From Actinomycetota bacterium (lineage in GTDB: Bacteria > Actinomycetota > Thermoleophilia > Solirubrobacterales > 70-9): a stretch of 62,447 bases of DNA. The stretch's first letter is position 1. Every line of letters starts with the position of its first letter. Under the pieces are notes generated by a model that was given only the letters and a program-made list of their open reading frames with translations, was not told the origin of the DNA and searched no databases. The stretch spans positions 1 to 62,447 of the forward strand of contig JAFDWG010000318.1 in assembly GCA_018268605.1 (NCBI GenBank), in the 5' to 3' direction. Positions 10,083 through 18,689 of the stretch are shown piece after piece. The translations under genes were made by a program, and so were the position numbers.

Positions 10083-11201
10083 ATGAAGGTTCAGCAGGTC
10101 GACCCATCGGCCTTCACGCCGCCGTACGACCGCGCGCTTGCCGCGGCGCTCGCGCGTGCCGGCGTGGAGGTCGAGCTGGTCACGACGAAGTTCCTCTACG
10201 GGCCGGTGCCCGAAGCGGAGGGCTACGAGGTCGAGGAGCGCTTCTACAGACGGACCGCAGCCCGCGGGCTCTCGTCCTCGGCGCGGCTGCCGTTCAAGGC
10301 GATGGAGCACCTGCGAGACATGCGGGCGTTCGGCCGCTCGCCGAGCGACGCGGACCTCGTCCACTACCAGTGGCTGACGCTGCCGAGCCTCGACCGGCGG
10401 CTGCTGCCGCCGACGCGGCCCCGGGTGATGACCGCGCACTACATCCTGCCGCCGGAAGCGAGTCGTCGCGCCGCCCGCTCGGCCCACAAGGTGTTCGGCG
10501 CGATGGACGCAGTCGTCGCCCATTCCGAGCACGGGGCGCGGCGGCTGCGCGACGAGGTCGGGCTACCGGCCGAGCGGGTGAGGGTGATCCCGCATGGCGC
10601 CTTCGACTACCTGACCCGCCTGCCGCAGGAGAAGCCGCTGCCCGATGAGCTCGAGGGCGCCGAGGGCCCGGTCGTCCTCTCCTTCGGCCTGCTGCGCCCG
10701 TACAAGGGCCTGGAGAACCTGGTCGAGGCGTTCACCGAGGTCGGCACCGCCGCCGAGCTCTGGATCGTCGGCAACCCGCGGATGTCGGTCGAGCCGCTGC
10801 ACGAGGCCGCCGCGCTGACCGGGGCCAAGGTCCGCTTCGTCACCCGCTTCGTCGAGGACGCCGAGATCCCGGCGATCTTCCGCCGCGCCGACGTCATCGC
10901 CCTGCCCTACCTCGACGCCGAGCACTCCGGCGTCCTCTACACCGGGCTCGCCTTCGGCAAGCCGATGGTGGTGAGCGCGGTCGGCGGCTTCCCGGAGGTC
11001 GCCGAGCACGGCGCCGCGCGGTTGGTCCCACCCGGGGACACCGGCGCGCTCGCCGCGGCGCTGCGCGAGCTGGTCGACGACCCCACCGCCCGCGAGGAGC
11101 TGGGCGCCGCCGCCCGCGCCGCCGCCGCCGGTCCCTACTCCTGGGATGAGGCCGCCCGCCGCACCCTGGAGCTCTATGAGGAGCTGCTGGCGCGATCGTG
11201 A
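10083..11201 (+). CDS. glycosyltransferase family 4
   Basis: 372 residues (ATG 10083; an in-frame TTG lies one codon upstream). GT-B fold: N-terminal acceptor half with HYQWLTLPSLDRR and MDAVVAHSEHGARRL, then the C-terminal nucleotide-sugar half with VVLSFGLLRPYKGLENLVEAF and the E-x7-E-type segment around EHSGVLYTGLAFGKPMVVSAVGGFPE, which is followed by DTGALAAALREL. Retaining transferase that probably extends the lipid-linked oligosaccharide. The 3' end overlaps the next GT2 gene at GTGA, implying translational coupling. Confidence 0.9.
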   Translation: MKVQQVDPSAFTPPYDRALAAALARAGVEVELVTTKFLYGPVPEAEGYEVEERFYRRTAARGLSSSARLPFKAMEHLRDMRAFGRSPSDADLVHYQWLTLPSLDRRLLPPTRPRVMTAHYILPPEASRRAARSAHKVFGAMDAVVAHSEHGARRLRDEVGLPAERVRVIPHGAFDYLTRLPQEKPLPDELEGAEGPVVLSFGLLRPYKGLENLVEAFTEVGTAAELWIVGNPRMSVEPLHEAAALTGAKVRFVTRFVEDAEIPAIFRRADVIALPYLDAEHSGVLYTGLAFGKPMVVSAVGGFPEVAEHGAARLVPPGDTGALAAALRELVDDPTAREELGAAARAAAAGPYSWDEAARRTLELYEELLARS

Positions 11202-12379
11202 CGACACTCGCCTCGATCGTCTTCTGGGTCTGCGCGCCGGCGATCCTCTTCGCCCAGGTGGGCTACCCGTTCGTGCTGCGCGTCCTCGTCACCGGCCGCC
11301 GCGGCCGCGAAACGATGGGCGGCCCGCGGGCGCCGCGTCGGCTCGGCCTCCCGTCCGGCACCGCCGCCCGGGGCGAGGAGCGGCCGATGGTCTCCCTGAT
11401 CGTCCCCGCCTACGACGAGGAGGAGGTGATCGCGGCGAAAGTCGAAAACGCGCTGCGCCTCGATTGGCCGCGCGAGCGCCTGCAGATCATCGTCGCCGAC
11501 GACGGATCCACCGACGCCACTCCCGAGCGGGCGCGCGAGGCGGGCGCCGACCTCGTCCTGGAGCTGCCGCCCGCCGGCAAGGTCGCGGCGCTGAACGAAG
11601 CGGTCTCCGACGCCGACGGGGAGATCCTCGCCTTCTCGGACGCCAACAGCGAGTGGGCGCCGAACGCGCTGGAGGAGCTGCTGGCGCCGTTCGCCGACGA
11701 GCGGGTCGGCTACGTCTGCGGGCAGGTCCGCTTCCTCGATCCGGAGGGAGACAACCTCGAGGGCGCCTACTGGCGCTACGAGATGGCCATCCGCGCGATG
11801 GAGTCCGAGCTGGCCGGGATCACCGCCGGCAACGGCGCGATCTACGCGGTGCGCCGCAGCGCCTACGAGGAGCTGCCCCCGTCCGGCAGCCACGACCTCA
11901 GCTTCCCGTTCCGCCTCGCCAAGCGCGGCCTGCGCTCGCTGTACGCGCCGCGGGCGCGCGCGGAGGAGAAGATGGTGCCGACGATCGAGGGCGAGTTCGC
12001 CCGCAAACGCCGGATGATGGTCGGCCTCTGGGACATCGTCGTCGGCGAAGGCATGCTCGTCCCGCGCGGCTACCCGCCCCTGTTCGCCTTCGAGCTCTTC
12101 AGCCACCGCCTGCTCCGCTACGCGACGCCCTTCCTCCACGTCCTCGTCCTCCTCGCCAACCTGGTCCTGCTCGGGAGCGGCTGGTTCTACTACCTCACGC
12201 TGATCGCCCAGCTGGCGCTGCTCGGCGCCGCGGCGCTCTCCAACCGCCTGCCCGACGACGCGGTCGTGCGGATCTGCCGCTACTACGTCCTCACCCAGGC
12301 CTCGATCGTGCTGGGCCTCTGGGACCGCTGGCGCCACGGCTCCGGCGGACGCTGGGAGAAGGCGGCGGGCACGCGATGA
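11198..12379 (+). CDS. membrane glycosyltransferase family 2
   Basis: 393 residues, GTG start overlapping the GT4 stop. One N-terminal helix (about 4-25), a cytosolic GT-A domain (VSLIVPAYDEEEVIAAKVENA, IIVADDGSTDAT, ILAFSDANSEW supplying the DxD-like motif, and AGITAGNGAIYAVRR) and three or four C-terminal helices (about 280-360). This is the layout of processive or polyprenyl-acceptor polysaccharide synthases (hyaluronan/cellulose-synthase-like), though the QxxRW motif is replaced by KRRMM. Functions on the cytoplasmic membrane with the adjacent GT4 and sugar transferase. Confidence 0.85.
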   Translation: MTTLASIVFWVCAPAILFAQVGYPFVLRVLVTGRRGRETMGGPRAPRRLGLPSGTAARGEERPMVSLIVPAYDEEEVIAAKVENALRLDWPRERLQIIVADDGSTDATPERAREAGADLVLELPPAGKVAALNEAVSDADGEILAFSDANSEWAPNALEELLAPFADERVGYVCGQVRFLDPEGDNLEGAYWRYEMAIRAMESELAGITAGNGAIYAVRRSAYEELPPSGSHDLSFPFRLAKRGLRSLYAPRARAEEKMVPTIEGEFARKRRMMVGLWDIVVGEGMLVPRGYPPLFAFELFSHRLLRYATPFLHVLVLLANLVLLGSGWFYYLTLIAQLALLGAAALSNRLPDDAVVRICRYYVLTQASIVLGLWDRWRHGSGGRWEKAAGTR

Positions 12380-12392
12380 GGGGAGGCCGCTG

Positions 12393-12956
12393 ATGCCGCA
12401 TGTCGTCGACCGCTTGCTCGCCGCGATCGGGCTTGTCGTGCTCGCCCCGGTGCTCCTCGTCTTCGCGATCTGGATCAAGCTCGACAGCCGCGGCCCGGTG
12501 ATCTACCGCCAGCTCCGGGTCGGGAAGGACGGCACCACGTTCGAGATGCTGAAGCTGCGGACGATGAAGCAGGGCTCCGATCCGGTCGGGGTCGGTACCG
12601 TGGTCGGTCAGGGCGATCCCCGGGTGACCAGGCCGGGCGAGCTGATGCGCCGCACCTCGATCGACGAGATCCCCAATCTCGTCAATGTCCTCCGCGGCCA
12701 GATGGCCCTGGTCGGGCCCCGGCCGGCCCTGCCCGCCCACCTCGACTACTTCGACCTCGACGGGCATCCCCGCTTCGGCGTCCTCCCGGGGATCACCGGC
12801 TGGGCCCAGGTCCAGGGCCGGGCCGACATCACCTGGCCCGAACGGGTCGAGCTCGACGACTGGTACGTCACCCACCGTAGCCCGTCGCTCGACCTCCGCA
12901 TCCTCGCGCGCACGATCCTCCCTGTGCTGAAGGGCGAAGGCGTCTCGCCTGAGTAG
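12393..12956 (+). CDS. initiating undecaprenyl-phosphate sugar-phosphate transferase (PglC-like)
   Basis: 187 residues, the short monotopic form. One N-terminal re-entrant hydrophobic helix (about 9-28), KLDSRGPVIYRQLRVGKDG, then MLKLRTM, the RxTxxDE-type catalytic segment MRRTSIDEIPNLVNVLRG with the Asp-Glu dyad, and LVGPRPALPAH and GITGWAQVQGR. Transfers a sugar phosphate from a UDP-sugar to undecaprenyl phosphate and so starts repeat-unit assembly. Its likely substrate is the product of the CapD-type enzyme at the start of the locus. Lies 13 bases after the GT2 gene. Confidence 0.92.
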   Translation: MPHVVDRLLAAIGLVVLAPVLLVFAIWIKLDSRGPVIYRQLRVGKDGTTFEMLKLRTMKQGSDPVGVGTVVGQGDPRVTRPGELMRRTSIDEIPNLVNVLRGQMALVGPRPALPAHLDYFDLDGHPRFGVLPGITGWAQVQGRADITWPERVELDDWYVTHRSPSLDLRILARTILPVLKGEGVSPE

Positions 12957-12966
12957 GGTTCCGCGG

Positions 12967-13518
12967 ATGGCCGATCGACCCGAGGTCTCACTGCGCGCCT
13001 TCCAGCAGGGCGACGCGCCCGCCGTCCACCGGTGGTTCAACAACCCGGAGGCGACGAAATCGCTGATGGAGCAGCGGGGAAGCTTCTCGCTCGAGGAAGC
13101 CGAAGCGTGGACGGCACGCGCGGTCGCCGGCAACGACGAAGATCGTAAGTACGCGATCGTGGTCGAGGGCTACGACGAGCCGGTCGGCTTCACCGCCCTG
13201 TATGGGCTCTTCCGCCAGACGGCACCGGAGCTCGGCGCACTGATCGGCGACGACGTGCGCGGCAAAGGCGTCGGGCGGCGGGCGGAGGCGCTGACGGTGA
13301 AGAAGGCCTTCGACGAGTTCGGCGCCCACCGGGTCTATGGGCGCATCCCGGCCCGCAACGAGATCGCGAAGAAGGCCGTCGCCAGTCAGGGCTGGAAGTA
13401 CGAGGGGACGATGCGGGCCCATCTCGCGCGCGAGGGTGAGCCACCCGACGACTGCGAGGTCTGGGGCGTCCTCCCGGACGAGTTCCGGGCCGCCACCGCC
13501 GACCTGTTCGGTGAGTAG
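12967..13518 (+). CDS. GNAT N-acetyltransferase (RimJ/RimL-like)
   Basis: 183 residues. GNAT pattern: VSLRAFQQGDAPAVHRWFNNPE at the N-terminus, core beta strands around GFTALYGL and ELGALIGDDVRGKGVGRRAEAL, where the (R/Q)GxGxG/A acetyl-CoA loop is visible, then VYGRIPARNEIAKKAVASQGW. In this setting it could acetylate an amino sugar made by the locus, as PseH- or WbjJ-type enzymes do, but a protein target is equally possible. The last codons overlap the FemAB-like gene. Confidence 0.82.
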   Translation: MADRPEVSLRAFQQGDAPAVHRWFNNPEATKSLMEQRGSFSLEEAEAWTARAVAGNDEDRKYAIVVEGYDEPVGFTALYGLFRQTAPELGALIGDDVRGKGVGRRAEALTVKKAFDEFGAHRVYGRIPARNEIAKKAVASQGWKYEGTMRAHLAREGEPPDDCEVWGVLPDEFRAATADLFGE

Positions 13519-14470
13519 GCCTTTCGCGCAACTGATCGAAGACGGCGGCGCCTCCGCTGTCGGGGGCGTCGGCGGCCACCCGAGCGAGTTCTTCCGCGGC
13601 GCCCATTTCCTCGCCGCCGAGAAGGCCACGCACACGCTGCGGATCGAGCTTGACAACTGCGAGCTGCTGGCGCCGCTCCTGGTGCGCGAGATCGGCGACA
13701 GCCCCGACCTCGACGCGGTCAGCCCTTACGGCTACCCGGGATTCGCAACCGTCGGCGAGGGCGTGACCGACGAGATGCTCGACCCGACGGAAGTCGACTT
13801 CCACCGCACCGGCCTCGTCTCGGTGTTCGTCCGCCACCGGCTCGACCTGGTGCCGCTCACGGGGGCGACCGAGCGCAACATCGTCCAGATCCACGACCCG
13901 TCGCTGAAGCCGAAGAGCCGCCCGAGCGATCGCCGTCAGGTCCGCCGCAATCTCGAAGCGGGGTACGCGGTCGAGCTGATCGCCGGGACCGAGACGAGCA
14001 GCGACCAGCGCGCCGCCTTCCTCGACCTCTACGAGCAGACGATGCGCCGCACCGAAGCCGCGCCCCACTACTTCTTCGGCGGCGCCTACTTCGAGGAGAT
14101 CTTCGGCGCCGAGCGCACCTGGCTGGCGCTGGCCACCGACCCCGAGGGCGCCCCGGCCGCCGCGTCGATCGCCTGCGTCTCCGACGGCTACCTCCACTAC
14201 TACCTCAGTGGCAGCGCCGACTCGCACCTGGGCGACTCGCCGATGAAGAATGTCGTCGCCCGCCTGGTCGAGCACGCCGACGAGCTGGAGCTGCCGCTGA
14301 ACCTCGGCGGCGGCATCACCGCCGGCGACGCGCTGGAGGAGTTCAAGCGCGGCTACGCCAACCGCACCGTCACCTGGCGCACCTCCGAGGTCATCTGCGA
14401 CCCCGAGCGCTACAAGGCGCTCACCGGCGACCGCGATCCCGGCGGCTTCTTCCCGGCCTACCGCGCCTGA
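13511..14470 (+). CDS. FemAB/GNAT-like acyltransferase
   Basis: 319 residues from GTG 13511, which sits inside the end of the preceding GNAT gene. The C-terminal half (about 155-290) has the FemAB-type GNAT fold seen in proteins annotated as peptidoglycan bridge or polysaccharide acyltransferases: RRQVRRNLEAGYAVEL, FLDLYEQTMRRTEAAPHYFFG, AAASIACVSDGYLHYYLSGS and LNLGGGITAGDALEEFKRGYAN, the last being the typical CoA/acyl-site end. It may decorate the glycan or peptidoglycan with an acyl or aminoacyl group (inference). Terminal gene of the polysaccharide locus. Confidence 0.7.
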   Translation: MSRPFAQLIEDGGASAVGGVGGHPSEFFRGAHFLAAEKATHTLRIELDNCELLAPLLVREIGDSPDLDAVSPYGYPGFATVGEGVTDEMLDPTEVDFHRTGLVSVFVRHRLDLVPLTGATERNIVQIHDPSLKPKSRPSDRRQVRRNLEAGYAVELIAGTETSSDQRAAFLDLYEQTMRRTEAAPHYFFGGAYFEEIFGAERTWLALATDPEGAPAAASIACVSDGYLHYYLSGSADSHLGDSPMKNVVARLVEHADELELPLNLGGGITAGDALEEFKRGYANRTVTWRTSEVICDPERYKALTGDRDPGGFFPAYRA

Positions 14471-14479
14471 GCGCGGGTG

Positions 14480-15397
14480 TCACTCGGCCGACGACGCAAG
14501 GGCCGCGACGGCGGCGGCCCGCTCCCACGGTCGTGCAGAGCGCAGCGCGCCGAGCACCGCCCGCGTCGCCGGGGCTTTGTTCAGCGCGATGAAGTGGATC
14601 CCCGGCGCGCCCGCCATCAGCAGCTCGGTGCATTGCTGGGCGGCGTAGGCGACGCCGAGCTCGAACTCACGCTCGGGGTCCTCACCGGCCGCGGCGAAGC
14701 CGCGCTCCAGCGACTCGGGGATGCTCGCGTCGCAGAGGTCGCAGATCCGTTTCGTGTGGGCGAAGCTCTGCACCGGGATCACGCCCGGGATGATCGGCAC
14801 GTCGATCCCCTTCGCCCGCGCGGCGCGGACGAAGTCGAAGTAGATCTGGTTGTCGAAGAAGAGCTGGGTGACCAGGAACTGCACACCGGAGTCGACCTTC
14901 CTCTTCAGGTAGTCGAGGTCGGTGTCGAGATCCGGGGCCTCCGGGTGGACCTCCGGGAAGCAGGCGCCGCCGAGGCAGAAGTCCCAACCCGAGTTGATGA
15001 AGCGCGCCAGGTCGGCAGCGCTGCCGAGGCCGCCCTCGGCCTGGATGAAGTTCGACTGTCCCCGCGGCGGATCGCCGCGCAGGGCGAAGACGTTGTCGAT
15101 GCCGACCTCGGCGATCTGGTCGATCGTCCGTGCCAGGCCGTCGGTCGTCTCGCCGACGCAGCTCAGATGGGCCATCGTCTCCAGCCCGTGCTCCTCCTTC
15201 AGGCGGCGGGTGATCTCGACGGTTCCCTGTCGGGTCGAGCCGCCGGCGCCGTAGGTGACCGAGACGAAGTCGGGCTTCAGCGGGGCGAGCGCGGCCGCCG
15301 TGGCGAACAGCTGCTCTTTGGCCTCGTCGCTTTTCGGCGGGAAGAACTCGACCGAGAAGCTCGGTCCACGGCTCGCAAGGATCTCGTCGATACGCAT
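14480..15397 (-). CDS. metF: 5,10-methylenetetrahydrofolate reductase
   Basis: FAD enzyme that reduces methylene-THF to methyl-THF for methionine synthesis. 305 residues, normal for bacterial MetF. Signatures: FSVEFFPPKSDEAKEQL at the N-terminus with the catalytic Glu, FVSVTYGAGGSTRQGT, HLSCVGETTD, FALRGDPPRGQ and VQFLVTQLFFDNQIYFDFV, with GVIPVQSFAHTKRIC near 200. Complete barrel. Its 3' end is 9 bases from the convergent FemAB-like gene; it is 22 bases downstream of the sugar porter on the same strand but there is no functional link. Confidence 0.96.
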   Translation of the reverse strand: MRIDEILASRGPSFSVEFFPPKSDEAKEQLFATAAALAPLKPDFVSVTYGAGGSTRQGTVEITRRLKEEHGLETMAHLSCVGETTDGLARTIDQIAEVGIDNVFALRGDPPRGQSNFIQAEGGLGSAADLARFINSGWDFCLGGACFPEVHPEAPDLDTDLDYLKRKVDSGVQFLVTQLFFDNQIYFDFVRAARAKGIDVPIIPGVIPVQSFAHTKRICDLCDASIPESLERGFAAAGEDPEREFELGVAYAAQQCTELLMAGAPGIHFIALNKAPATRAVLGALRSARPWERAAAVAALASSAE

Positions 15398-15419
15398 CGC
15401 ACAAGCGTACCTGGGCTTT

Positions 15420-16844
15420 TCAGGCGACCGGCTCGGCCGGTCCCGTCGCGGTGGGGGCAGCGGCCTTGACCCCGGCCCGCTCTTCGAAGAGTTCCTCGAT
15501 CTCCTCGAGCGGCTTGCCTTTCGTCTCCGGGACGTACTTCCAGCAGAACCAGAGGGTGAGGATCCCGATCGCTCCGTAGAACCAGAAGGCGCCGGAGCGG
15601 CCGAGCGCTTCGATCAACAGCAGGAAGGTCAGCGAGACGATGAAGTTGAAGGTCCAGTTCGCCATCGTCCCCAGCCCGGCCGCCTTCGAGCGCACGCCGA
15701 GCGGGTAGATCTCCGCGTTCAGCAGCCAGAAGATCGGGCCGAGGCTGATCGCGAACGAGGCGACGAAGGCCATCAGGCTCCCGATCGCGACGACCGAGGA
15801 GACGGTCGAGCCGCCACCGCCGATGAACGCCGCGCCGAGCGCGAACAGCGAGACGACCATGCCGGAGACGCCGACCATCAGCAGCGTGCGCCGGCCCGAG
15901 CGGTCGAGCAGGCGGATCGCGACGAGGGTCATCGCGACGTTGATGATCCCGACGCCGACCGCGGCCAGGATCGACCCCGCCGAGGAGTCGACGCCGGTGA
16001 ATTCGACGATCGTCGGCGCGTAGTAGATGACGGTGTTGATCCCGGTCACCTGCTGGAGGATCGCGAGGCCGATGCCGACCACCAGCGCCGCTTTCACCGC
16101 CGGCTGCAGCAGGTCGGACCAGGCGCCCGGCTTGGCGTCGGCATGCACCGACTCCTCGATTTCGTCGAGCTCACGGTCGATCGTGTCCGGGTCGTCGACG
16201 CGGATCTTCGCCAGCACGGCCCGCGCCGCGAAGTCGTCGCCCTGCATCACCAGCCAGCGCGGGCTCTGCGGCATCCGCAGCATCCCGAAGGCGAGCCCGA
16301 GCGCCGGCACGCAGCCGAGGCCGAGCATCCAGCGCCAGCCTTCGATCCCGTCGAAGGCGAGGCCGACCAGGTAGGCGACGAGGATCCCGATCGTCACCGC
16401 CAGCTGGAAGAAGCTGACCAGGCGCCCGCGGCTCTCTGCCGGGGCGACCTCGGAGATGTAGACCGGCGCGGCGGCCGAGGCGAGCCCGATCGCGACGCCG
16501 ATCACCACGCGGGCGACGACGAGGACGCCGAGCCCGGGCGCGGCTGCGCTGGCGAGCGCGCCGATCGTGAAGACGATGGCGGAGATCAGGATCATCAGCC
16601 GTCGGCCGTAGGTGTCGGCGGCGGGCCCGGCGATCGCGGCTCCGCCGACGGCGCCGATCGGCACCGCGGCGACGACCAGGCCCTGGGCGAAGCTGCCGAG
16701 CCCGAAGTCCCCCTTGATGAAGAGGAGGGCGCTCGCGATGACGCCCGTGTCGTAGCCGAAGAGGAGGCCGCCCAGCCCGGCGATCGCCGCCGTCAGCACC
16801 ACGTTGCGTCGCGCTCGCCGCGCGGAGGCCTCCGACCCGTTCAT
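15420..16844 (-). CDS. MFS sugar porter (XylE/GalP/GLUT family)
   Basis: 474 residues from ATG 16844 (an in-frame GTG four codons upstream is less likely). Twelve transmembrane helices with sugar-porter signatures: GGLLFGYDTGVIASALLFI in helix 1, the loop signature DTYGRRLM, ESRGRLVSFFQLAVTIGI, QQVTGINTVIYYAPTI in helix 7 and the C-terminal PETKGKPLEEIEELF. Proton symport of a hexose or pentose is expected. All key motifs are intact. No sugar catabolic gene is next to it. Confidence 0.93.
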   Translation of the reverse strand: MNGSEASARRARRNVVLTAAIAGLGGLLFGYDTGVIASALLFIKGDFGLGSFAQGLVVAAVPIGAVGGAAIAGPAADTYGRRLMILISAIVFTIGALASAAAPGLGVLVVARVVIGVAIGLASAAAPVYISEVAPAESRGRLVSFFQLAVTIGILVAYLVGLAFDGIEGWRWMLGLGCVPALGLAFGMLRMPQSPRWLVMQGDDFAARAVLAKIRVDDPDTIDRELDEIEESVHADAKPGAWSDLLQPAVKAALVVGIGLAILQQVTGINTVIYYAPTIVEFTGVDSSAGSILAAVGVGIINVAMTLVAIRLLDRSGRRTLLMVGVSGMVVSLFALGAAFIGGGGSTVSSVVAIGSLMAFVASFAISLGPIFWLLNAEIYPLGVRSKAAGLGTMANWTFNFIVSLTFLLLIEALGRSGAFWFYGAIGILTLWFCWKYVPETKGKPLEEIEELFEERAGVKAAAPTATGPAEPVA

Positions 16845-16937
16845 GCCCGCGAGCACCCTATCCGGGCGCCCAGCGGAAGGGAAGGAAAAACCTTTCGGAT
16901 CGAAGAGGCGTCCGATCGGCCGCCTAGCGTTCCGGGC

Positions 16938-16967
16938 GGTCGTGGGGACCCTGCCCCTCCCACGACC
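16938..16967. promoter_or_regulatory. 9-bp perfect inverted repeat in the divergent intergenic region
   Basis: GGTCGTGGG (16938-16946) and CCCACGACC (16959-16967) pair perfectly around a 12-base loop. It lies in the 288-base gap between the sugar porter and the enoyl-CoA hydratase, which are divergent, and could be an operator. The same gap also has a near-palindrome at 17071-17093 with the core GCGCATGCGC. Nothing else was recognised in the gap. Confidence 0.4.
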
Positions 16968-17132
16968 AGCGACCGGGGCGCAGTTATCTGCGGGAGCCGG
17001 GCGTCGCGAGCACTCCCCCGCGAGTTGTCGGTGCCGTGACTAGCCCGCCCGATCCCGCGTGGTGCGAGGTGAGCGGCGCGCATGCGCCCGCTCCCCGCGC
17101 CCCGTTCTCCTCACTGTGGGACGATCTCCGGC

Positions 17133-17897
17133 GTGGGGGACGAGGTTCGCTACGAGCGCGTCGGTGCCGCCGCGGTGCTGACGATCGACCGACCGGAGCG
17201 TCGCAACGCCGTCGACGGGGCGGCCGCGCGAGCGCTTCGCGATGGGCTCGAGCGCTTCGAGGCCGACGACGACGCGCGCGTCCTGGTCCTCACCGGGGCC
17301 GGGGGAGAGGCGTTCTGCGCCGGCGCCGACCTGAAGGCGATGGACCTCGACGTCGACCACCCGGCCGGGCCGATGGGCTTCAGTCGCCTGGCCGCGTCGA
17401 AGCCGACGATCGCCGCGATCGACGGCTGGTGCCTCGCGGGTGGGCTCGAGCTGGCGCTCTGGTGCGACCTGCGCCTGGCGACCCCGCATTCGACCTTCGG
17501 CTGCTTCGAGCGCCGCTGGGGGGTGCCGCTGATCGACGGCGGGACGCAGCGGCTGCCCCGCGTGATCGGGCTCGGACGGGCGCTCGACCTGATCCTCAGC
17601 GGCAGGCCCGTCGGCGCCGAGGAGGCCGAGCGGATCGGCCTCGTCACCTCGGTCACCGCGCCGGGCGCCCACCTCGAGCGCGCCCTCGTCCTCGCCGACT
17701 ATCTCGCCGACCTTCCCCAGGACACGATGCTCGCCGATCGGCGCGCGGCGATCGAGGGGCTCGGCAGGCCGCTCGCCGACGGCCTCGCCCTGGAGCATCG
17801 CCTCGGCCGCGAGACGCTCGCGACCGCCGCCCGCGGCGCGTCCCGCTTCGCCTCCGGCGAGGGACGCCACGGCGCCCCTGCCGACGCCGGATCCTGA
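17133..17897 (+). CDS. enoyl-CoA hydratase/isomerase family protein
   Basis: 254 residues from GTG 17133, the expected crotonase length; upstream in-frame starts add sequence unlike the family. Crotonase features: LTIDRPERRNAVDG, the oxyanion-hole strand EAFCAGADLKAMD, and GWCLAGGLELALWCDLRLAT. At the position of the classical hydratase catalytic Glu the sequence reads FGCFERRWGVPLIDGGTQRLPRVIG. The second glutamate of hydratases is replaced by Asp-Gly, so isomerase or thioesterase activity cannot be excluded. Acts on acyl-CoA esters in the cytosol. Followed by a TetR gene. Confidence 0.88.
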   Translation: MGDEVRYERVGAAAVLTIDRPERRNAVDGAAARALRDGLERFEADDDARVLVLTGAGGEAFCAGADLKAMDLDVDHPAGPMGFSRLAASKPTIAAIDGWCLAGGLELALWCDLRLATPHSTFGCFERRWGVPLIDGGTQRLPRVIGLGRALDLILSGRPVGAEEAERIGLVTSVTAPGAHLERALVLADYLADLPQDTMLADRRAAIEGLGRPLADGLALEHRLGRETLATAARGASRFASGEGRHGAPADAGS

Positions 17898-17932
17898 CGT
17901 CCGCCGAACCCGCCGGCGAGCGCCTGAAACGT

Positions 17933-17965
17933 CGCAGGAATCGAGTGTGGCACCCGGTTCCTGCG
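17933..17965. terminator. hairpin between enoyl-CoA hydratase and TetR genes
   Basis: CGCAGGAA (17933-17940) and TTCCTGCG (17958-17965) are a perfect 8-bp inverted repeat with a 17-base loop, 35 bases after the hydratase stop and 50 bases before the TetR start. No T-run follows, so it could equally be an operator for the TetR protein. Confidence 0.35.
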
Positions 17966-18015
17966 CTCAAGAAAGCCCAAGTTGAAGTTGGATCAGTTCC
18001 GGTACCGTCCTGTTC

Positions 18016-18669
18016 GTGGCTCAACGTTCGTCGATGCGACCGCCCCCCGGTCGCCAACGCCTCTCCCGCGAGTTCATCGCCCGTCACCAGCGCGCGCGGA
18101 TCGTCAACGCGCTCGCCGAGGAGACCCTGGACCGCGGCTACCGCGCCGTGACCGTCGCCGACATCGTCCGGCGCGCCGGGATCGCCCGCAACACGTTCTA
18201 CGACAACTTCGCCTCCAAGGAAGACTGCTTCCTGGCCACCCAGGACTACGCGGTCGAGGAGTCGCTCTCGCGGATCGTCGAGGCCGCCGAGGAGAAGGAG
18301 ACCTGGGAAGAGCGCCTCGCGGCCGGGCTCGAGGCCTTCCTCAAATACGTCGCCTCAGAGCCGGCCCTCGCCCGCACCTGCATCGTCGAGGCGCTCTCGG
18401 CCGGAGAGGCCGCGCAGGAGCGCTACGAGCAGTCGCTGCAGGCCTTCGTCCCGTTGCTTCGCCTCGGCCGCGAGTCCTCGCCCGTCGGCGACGATCTCCC
18501 CGAGACATTGGAGGAGACGATCGCGGGTGGCATCTTCTGGGTCATCTACCAGCGCATCGTCCTCGGTGAGACGGAGGAGATCGAGGCGCTGCTCCCCGAC
18601 CTCGTCGACTTCGCCTTGACCCCCTACATTGGCGCCGAGTCGGCGCGACGGGCCACCGCCCGGTTGTAA
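18016..18669 (+). CDS. TetR/AcrR family transcriptional regulator (first of a tandem pair)
   Basis: 217 residues, GTG start. N-terminal TetR DNA-binding domain (about 20-70): LSREFIARHQRARIVNAL, then the helix-turn-helix YRAVTVADIVRRAGIARNTFYDNFASKEDCFLA. The all-helical C-terminal ligand-binding part contains ACIV-like and EEAL-like positions shared with the next gene. It and the downstream TetR gene share PPGRxxLxRxFxxxxQRxRI and LLPDLxxFxLTPxIG, so they look like an ancient tandem duplication. Ligand and targets unknown; the enoyl-CoA hydratase upstream hints at an acyl-CoA ligand. Confidence 0.9.
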   Translation: MAQRSSMRPPPGRQRLSREFIARHQRARIVNALAEETLDRGYRAVTVADIVRRAGIARNTFYDNFASKEDCFLATQDYAVEESLSRIVEAAEEKETWEERLAAGLEAFLKYVASEPALARTCIVEALSAGEAAQERYEQSLQAFVPLLRLGRESSPVGDDLPETLEETIAGGIFWVIYQRIVLGETEEIEALLPDLVDFALTPYIGAESARRATARL

Positions 18670-18683
18670 ACGATAGGTATCGT
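18670..18683. promoter_or_regulatory. TetR-type operator palindrome
   Basis: ACGATA-GG-TATCGT, a 14-base inverted repeat with perfect 6-base arms, fills most of the 20-base gap between the two TetR genes and ends 6 bases before the GTG start of the second. Size and position fit autoregulation by one or both TetR proteins. A second copy was not found upstream of the first TetR gene. Confidence 0.55.
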
Positions 18684-18689
18684 CGCCCC

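Noticed and set aside
15255..17039. 594-codon open frame on the plus strand opposite metF and the sugar porter
   Set aside because: Composition is Asp/Arg/Gly-rich as expected for an antisense shadow of a high-GC gene; the opposite strand encodes clear MetF and MFS proteins.
16857..17132. Possible small genes in the sugar-porter/hydratase gap
   Set aside because: Open frames are short, arginine- and proline-rich and lack ribosome sites; only inverted repeats are supported.
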